Shown: positions 61,374 through 64,000 of the stretch, piece after piece
Layout: the number at the start of each line of letters is the position of its first letter
Numbering within the stretch: the first letter of the stretch is position 1
Source of the DNA: Yaniella flava
GTDB lineage: Bacteria > Actinomycetota > Actinomycetes > Actinomycetales > Micrococcaceae
Direction: 5' to 3'
Assembly: GCF_039529295.1 (NCBI RefSeq)
Contig: NZ_BAAAMN010000049.1
Coordinates: 62,001-126,000 of the forward strand
Length of the DNA: 64,000 nt
Program-made: the position numbers and the translations under genes
The notes under the pieces: model-generated
Database searches by the model: none
What the model saw: the letters and a program-made list of their open reading frames with translations, nothing else
What the model was told of the DNA's origin: nothing

Positions 61374-61949
61374 TTACTCGCTGTTTCGACCAGTGAGTTT
61401 GTCTCTCAAACGGTCGACCATCCCGAGACCTGGCCCAACAGTTTTATGGAACAGTTCTGACTGCGGAATATTCGGATGTGGGCGTGTGGGCGCTACACGC
61501 TTAGCTTGCTCAACTTTTTCGCCTATCGCTCGACGTTGTTCAGCCGGGATGTGTTCTCGAAGTTTCGGGAATTGTTCATCTTCTTCATCACTAATGTGGT
61601 GCCGCAGCTGAGATTCTAGTTCATGCACGAGTTCCATGAACGATTGATCCTCTGCATTGACGTCTTCGAGACGTTTCATGACATCGACTAGCTCGGCATG
61701 CTCTTCTTTATCGTGCTCGACTTCTTCACTGCCATTTGGTACATGTGTTTCCATTGCCGGATAAACAAACATTTCTTCAGCAACGGAATGACGCATCACT
61801 TCAGCGATCACAGCATCTGCAGTCTCACGACGTGTTTGTGTATTCGTTGCCTGCTTGATGACATCTAATAAGTCGAGCATGGCCTGATGGTCGGCGGTGA
61901 GAATGTCGATGACATCATGTTCTGTTGAAGCGGAAGTATCGGAAGGCAT
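61374..61949 (-). CDS. Hemerythrin HHE domain protein
   Basis: 191-aa four-helix-bundle protein. Ligand residues in order are DHQAMLDLLD, HSVAEEMFVYPAM, HDKEEHAEL and LRHHISDEEDEQFPKL, the HHE diiron set. Bacterial members sense or carry oxygen, nitric oxide or iron. The C-terminus is basic and shows no membrane anchor. No clear operon partner. Confidence 0.88.
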   Translation of the reverse strand: MPSDTSASTEHDVIDILTADHQAMLDLLDVIKQATNTQTRRETADAVIAEVMRHSVAEEMFVYPAMETHVPNGSEEVEHDKEEHAELVDVMKRLEDVNAEDQSFMELVHELESQLRHHISDEEDEQFPKLREHIPAEQRRAIGEKVEQAKRVAPTRPHPNIPQSELFHKTVGPGLGMVDRLRDKLTGRNSE

Positions 61950-62088
61950 GGCAAACCTTTCGTCGAGAACTTGCCACCTCCGGCCTCGAGTGACACCGAA
62001 GGTAACTCACTGCTTTCATAACGCTACTGTGTGTTCTCTGACACGTCCAGGGGCCCGCTAAATGAAAAGAGTGAACGGGGCGTATCGC

Positions 62089-62229
62089 TTAGTAGACCGC
62101 GACGGTTTCCTGCTGTTGCTCAAGGTGCACCGGACCAGCATGTGGGCCCGTCTGTTCTAAGCCGCAGGCTGTCATTGCCCAGAGTGAAATGCCTGCCGCT
62201 GCTGCGAGTTTCATGAGTCGTTTCTGCAT
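62089..62229 (-). CDS. 46-residue predicted lipoprotein
   Basis: Short reading frame with a full lipoprotein signal: MQKRLMKLAAAAG-ISLWAMTAC, Cys22 as the lipid site, then a 24-residue Gln-rich tail ending EQQQETVAVY. ATG has AAGGACAACC directly upstream, a good ribosome-binding site. Leu/Thr before Ala-Cys is acceptable for the lipobox. No family recognised; it is entericidin-sized but the sequence does not match. Lgt (4.3 kb) would process it. Confidence 0.6.
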   Translation of the reverse strand: MQKRLMKLAAAAGISLWAMTACGLEQTGPHAGPVHLEQQQETVAVY

Positions 62230-62453
62230 GGTTGTCCTTCTCATATATGATGCTGACGCCAAGCATACAACTGATCAATCGCTTCGGCGAGACCTAGTGC
62301 GCCGCCCCTTCAGCGAGTAAGAGCTTCAAGAGTACGCTAGTGATGCGCTAGGAACCGTGTTACTTGTATAAGGCTGTGGACTCAAGCAACTAGCCGATGG
62401 AAGAGATTTTCCAAATCCTGGAGAAATACTATCCAGATCCCTGCAAATACTGT

Positions 62454-62525
62454 GGAGCTAAGGGGATTCGAACCCCTGACCTCTTCCGTGCCACGGAAGC
62501 GCGCTACCAACTGCGCCATAGCCCC
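62454..62525 (-). tRNA. tRNA-Ala (anticodon GGC)
   Basis: A 72-nt tRNA. Acceptor GGGGCTA pairs with TAGCTCC (one G-U), discriminator A. Anticodon loop GTGGCAC in CTTCC/GGAAG gives GGC. T-arm AGGGGTTCGAATCCCCT is intact. Confidence 0.95.
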
Positions 62526-62619
62526 TTATTAAATTTGGTTATCCGTTCGGACAACATCCACCAGTATACATAGCTTTTCGTTGAAAACAAATTTGAGATG
62601 TCGCGAATACGCAGTGATG

Positions 62620-63216
62620 TTAAACACTGGTTTGCGTCAGGGTAAAAGTCCGGAATTCGCCTGTATTTGATTGCAATACGTGTGCCCGACAATTCTCCAA
62701 ACGAGGTACGCTCGCGTACTCGTCGTCCTTGTGTCCGGTGAGCAGGTGCGCTGCAGCTCGCAGCGTGTTTCCATGTGAAATCACGAGTAAAACATTGGCC
62801 TTGTCCAGTGCTTGCAGCACGGCGCTGGCGGTCCGAGTACCGGACTGACGCGGGGTCTCTCCCCCAACCGGACCGGAATCGAGTTCGGGGAGACGAAAGG
62901 CTGCGTGTTCTTCTGGCCACCGCTCTGCAATTTCGGTAAACAACAGACCTTCCCACTGCCCACCGTTGGTTTCTTTGACACCATCAACGGTGCCTAAATC
63001 CAGCTGCCGGGCGCCGAGCATGATGCGTCCGGTTTCGTTGGCGCGAGCCAATGGTGACACAATGGCTGCATCGAATTCAGTGTGACGCCAGCGTAGTGCA
63101 GCTTTCTTCGCCTGACGCCGGCCAGCGTCATTGAGCAATATATCTGTTTGGCCTTGATACCGGCCTTGGGCATTCCAAGCCGTTTCGCCATGACGCAGAA
63201 GGACGATCGTTTTCAT
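62620..63216 (-). CDS. Histidine phosphatase family protein
   Basis: 198-aa phosphoglycerate-mutase-like phosphatase. RHG motif in VLLRHGETAWNAQGRYQG and the second His in LLVISHGNTLRAAAHLL, with catalytic acid region NGGQWEGL. It is the gene after rsfS in the same direction, an order often seen in actinobacteria (nadD-rsfS-phosphatase). Substrate unknown. Confidence 0.9.
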   Translation of the reverse strand: MKTIVLLRHGETAWNAQGRYQGQTDILLNDAGRRQAKKAALRWRHTEFDAAIVSPLARANETGRIMLGARQLDLGTVDGVKETNGGQWEGLLFTEIAERWPEEHAAFRLPELDSGPVGGETPRQSGTRTASAVLQALDKANVLLVISHGNTLRAAAHLLTGHKDDEYASVPRLENCRAHVLQSNTGEFRTFTLTQTSV

Positions 63217-63252
63217 CGTGTGCGGGTCACCTATCCGATTGAAACACTGCCA

Positions 63253-63618
63253 TTAGTCAGCTTGCGACAAGTCAATTTGCGGTGCATCCGCCCACAGTCG
63301 TTCCAGCGCGTAGTTCTCACGTTCTTCTTCGTGTTGCACGTGAATGACGAAATGCCCGTAATCTAACAGGATCCAGCGTGCTTCGGTTTGGCCTTCGCGA
63401 CGGGTGGGTTTCAACTCCAGTTGTTCGCGCAATTCGTCTTCAATCTCGTCGACGATCGATTTGACCTGACGCTCGGTCTCGGCCGAGGCAAAGAAAAAGG
63501 CATCGGTGATGCCGAGACGCTCGGCAACATCTACCGCCGAGATATTTTCGGCCTGACGATTTGAAGCTGCTTTTGCAGCGATGTTCAAGGCGTCGAGTGT
63601 GGGTTCAGGTACGGCCAC
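63253..63618 (-). CDS. rsfS: Ribosome silencing factor RsfS
   Basis: Binds L14 on the large subunit and blocks subunit joining under starvation. 121 aa with AERLGITDAFFFASAETERQVKSIVDEIEDEL-type N-terminal half and WILLDYGHFVIHVQHEEERENYALERLWADA, the family signature. It sits between the right-edge membrane gene and the phosphatase. Confidence 0.94.
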   Translation of the reverse strand: MAVPEPTLDALNIAAKAASNRQAENISAVDVAERLGITDAFFFASAETERQVKSIVDEIEDELREQLELKPTRREGQTEARWILLDYGHFVIHVQHEEERENYALERLWADAPQIDLSQAD

Positions 63619-63633
63619 GAAACTCCTCTATGT

Positions 63634-64000
63634 TCAACGAGTAAACAGAATAATAGCTACTATCAACGCAATGATGCCGATAGCAAAGACAATGGCGGAT
63701 ATGGTCAGTATTCGGCGTTCTGGTGCCTCAGACTCTTTCGGATCAAGAGTATCAAGACCGTGAGCAGAGCTTGCATCGAGTGGTTGATCTGGGCCCGTTG
63801 TCGGGAGGTTATCAGTCTCAGTTGCGGGTTCAAAATGCGTTGAAAAGTCTGGTTTCGACTCCGGCTCAAAGACGGTTTCGACTGCCTCGTCTTCCTCAGC
63901 GACTTCAAAAGGACCGGTAATCATGGGGCGACTGCCGGCACGTTTGGCTCGACGTAACAGTTCCGAATCGGTCGCGTCATGAGTCGCCGTGTCTTCATCA
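63634..64000 (-). CDS. Acidic membrane protein upstream of rsfS (partial, runs off right edge)
   Basis: The frame is open to the window edge, so the start lies outside; an internal ATG at 63924 is not needed. Visible part: a short basic patch (LLRRAKRAGSRP), a long acidic disordered stretch (FEVAEEDEAVETVFEPES), then one C-terminal membrane helix (ILTISAIVFAIGIIALIVAI) ending FTR. Tail-anchored topology is suggested. A protein of this type often lies between nadD and rsfS in Micrococcaceae. Function unknown. Confidence 0.65.
   Translation of the reverse strand, partial: DEDTATHDATDSELLRRAKRAGSRPMITGPFEVAEEDEAVETVFEPESKPDFSTHFEPATETDNLPTTGPDQPLDASSAHGLDTLDPKESEAPERRILTISAIVFAIGIIALIVAIILFTR

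Overview
The window is a chromosomal segment of a Gram-positive actinobacterium. The best fit is a relatively low-GC member of the Micrococcaceae (Enteractinococcus/Yaniella/Arthrobacter-like). The lineage is inferred from the gene set and order: an ANTAR response regulator next to pyk; lgt beside a trp cluster with HGxxPAAW and Trp-membrane genes; mycothiol-linked genes (S-(hydroxymethyl)mycothiol dehydrogenase, a TIGR03085-type protein); class Ib nrdHIEF; DnaE2; and a GOLPH3-like protein. I could not run a similarity search, so genus is a guess. Most of the window is housekeeping. No prophage, insertion sequence, CRISPR array or integrative element was seen.

Layout, left to right. 1-1.7 kb: N-terminal part of an Mrp-type antiporter subunit A (cut by the left edge), then tRNA-Leu with its terminator. 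2.1-18.5 kb: pdtaR (+), then a long minus-strand metabolic block read right to left: def-fmt-rsmB-rpe-pnuC-hisE-hisG-hisF-[plus-strand TIGR03085 gene]-hisI-trpE-Trp membrane protein-HGxxPAAW-trpC-trpB-trpA-lgt-pyk. No trpD, trpG, trpF or hisA lies here. 18.6-24.7 kb: a PD-(D/E)XK nuclease, four tRNA genes (Gly-Cys-Val-Gly, the Gly copies identical), zapE, a plus-strand sulfur/translation-quality trio (sseA-sufE-ybaK), a GOLPH3-like gene and a HIT hydrolase. 24.7-32.3 kb: thrS, an AMIN-like lipoprotein, dnaE2, a DUF6504 gene and an SRAP (YedK-type) gene.

32.5-38.1 kb is the least routine part. It holds mscR and its metallo-beta-lactamase partner, separated by a minus-strand coiled-coil membrane protein with a 32-residue tandem duplication and by a decayed copy of an mscR-like 3' end. 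Next come a thioesterase and a sulfide/persulfide module: a CstB-type persulfide dioxygenase-rhodanese fusion, a small Cys-rich protein, and a divergent CstR-type two-cysteine repressor with two palindromic operators between them.

38.2-44.4 kb: the nrdHIEF ribonucleotide reductase operon, preceded by a long regulatory intergenic region with an exact inverted pair of NrdR-like boxes and a cluster of DnaA-box-like sites, and divergent from a DUF1846 gene. 44.6-51.2 kb: a heterodimeric ABC exporter with one degenerate ATP site plus a small membrane protein; facing it, two bacterial PH-domain membrane proteins and a TetR regulator. 51.2-64 kb: putA and divergent putP (proline catabolism and uptake), a TIGR01777 epimerase, a RibD/DHFR-like reductase, an OYE-family oxidoreductase, a ChaA-type cation/proton antiporter, SnoaL-like and hemerythrin proteins, a 46-residue lipoprotein, tRNA-Ala, a histidine phosphatase, rsfS, and a membrane protein cut by the right edge.
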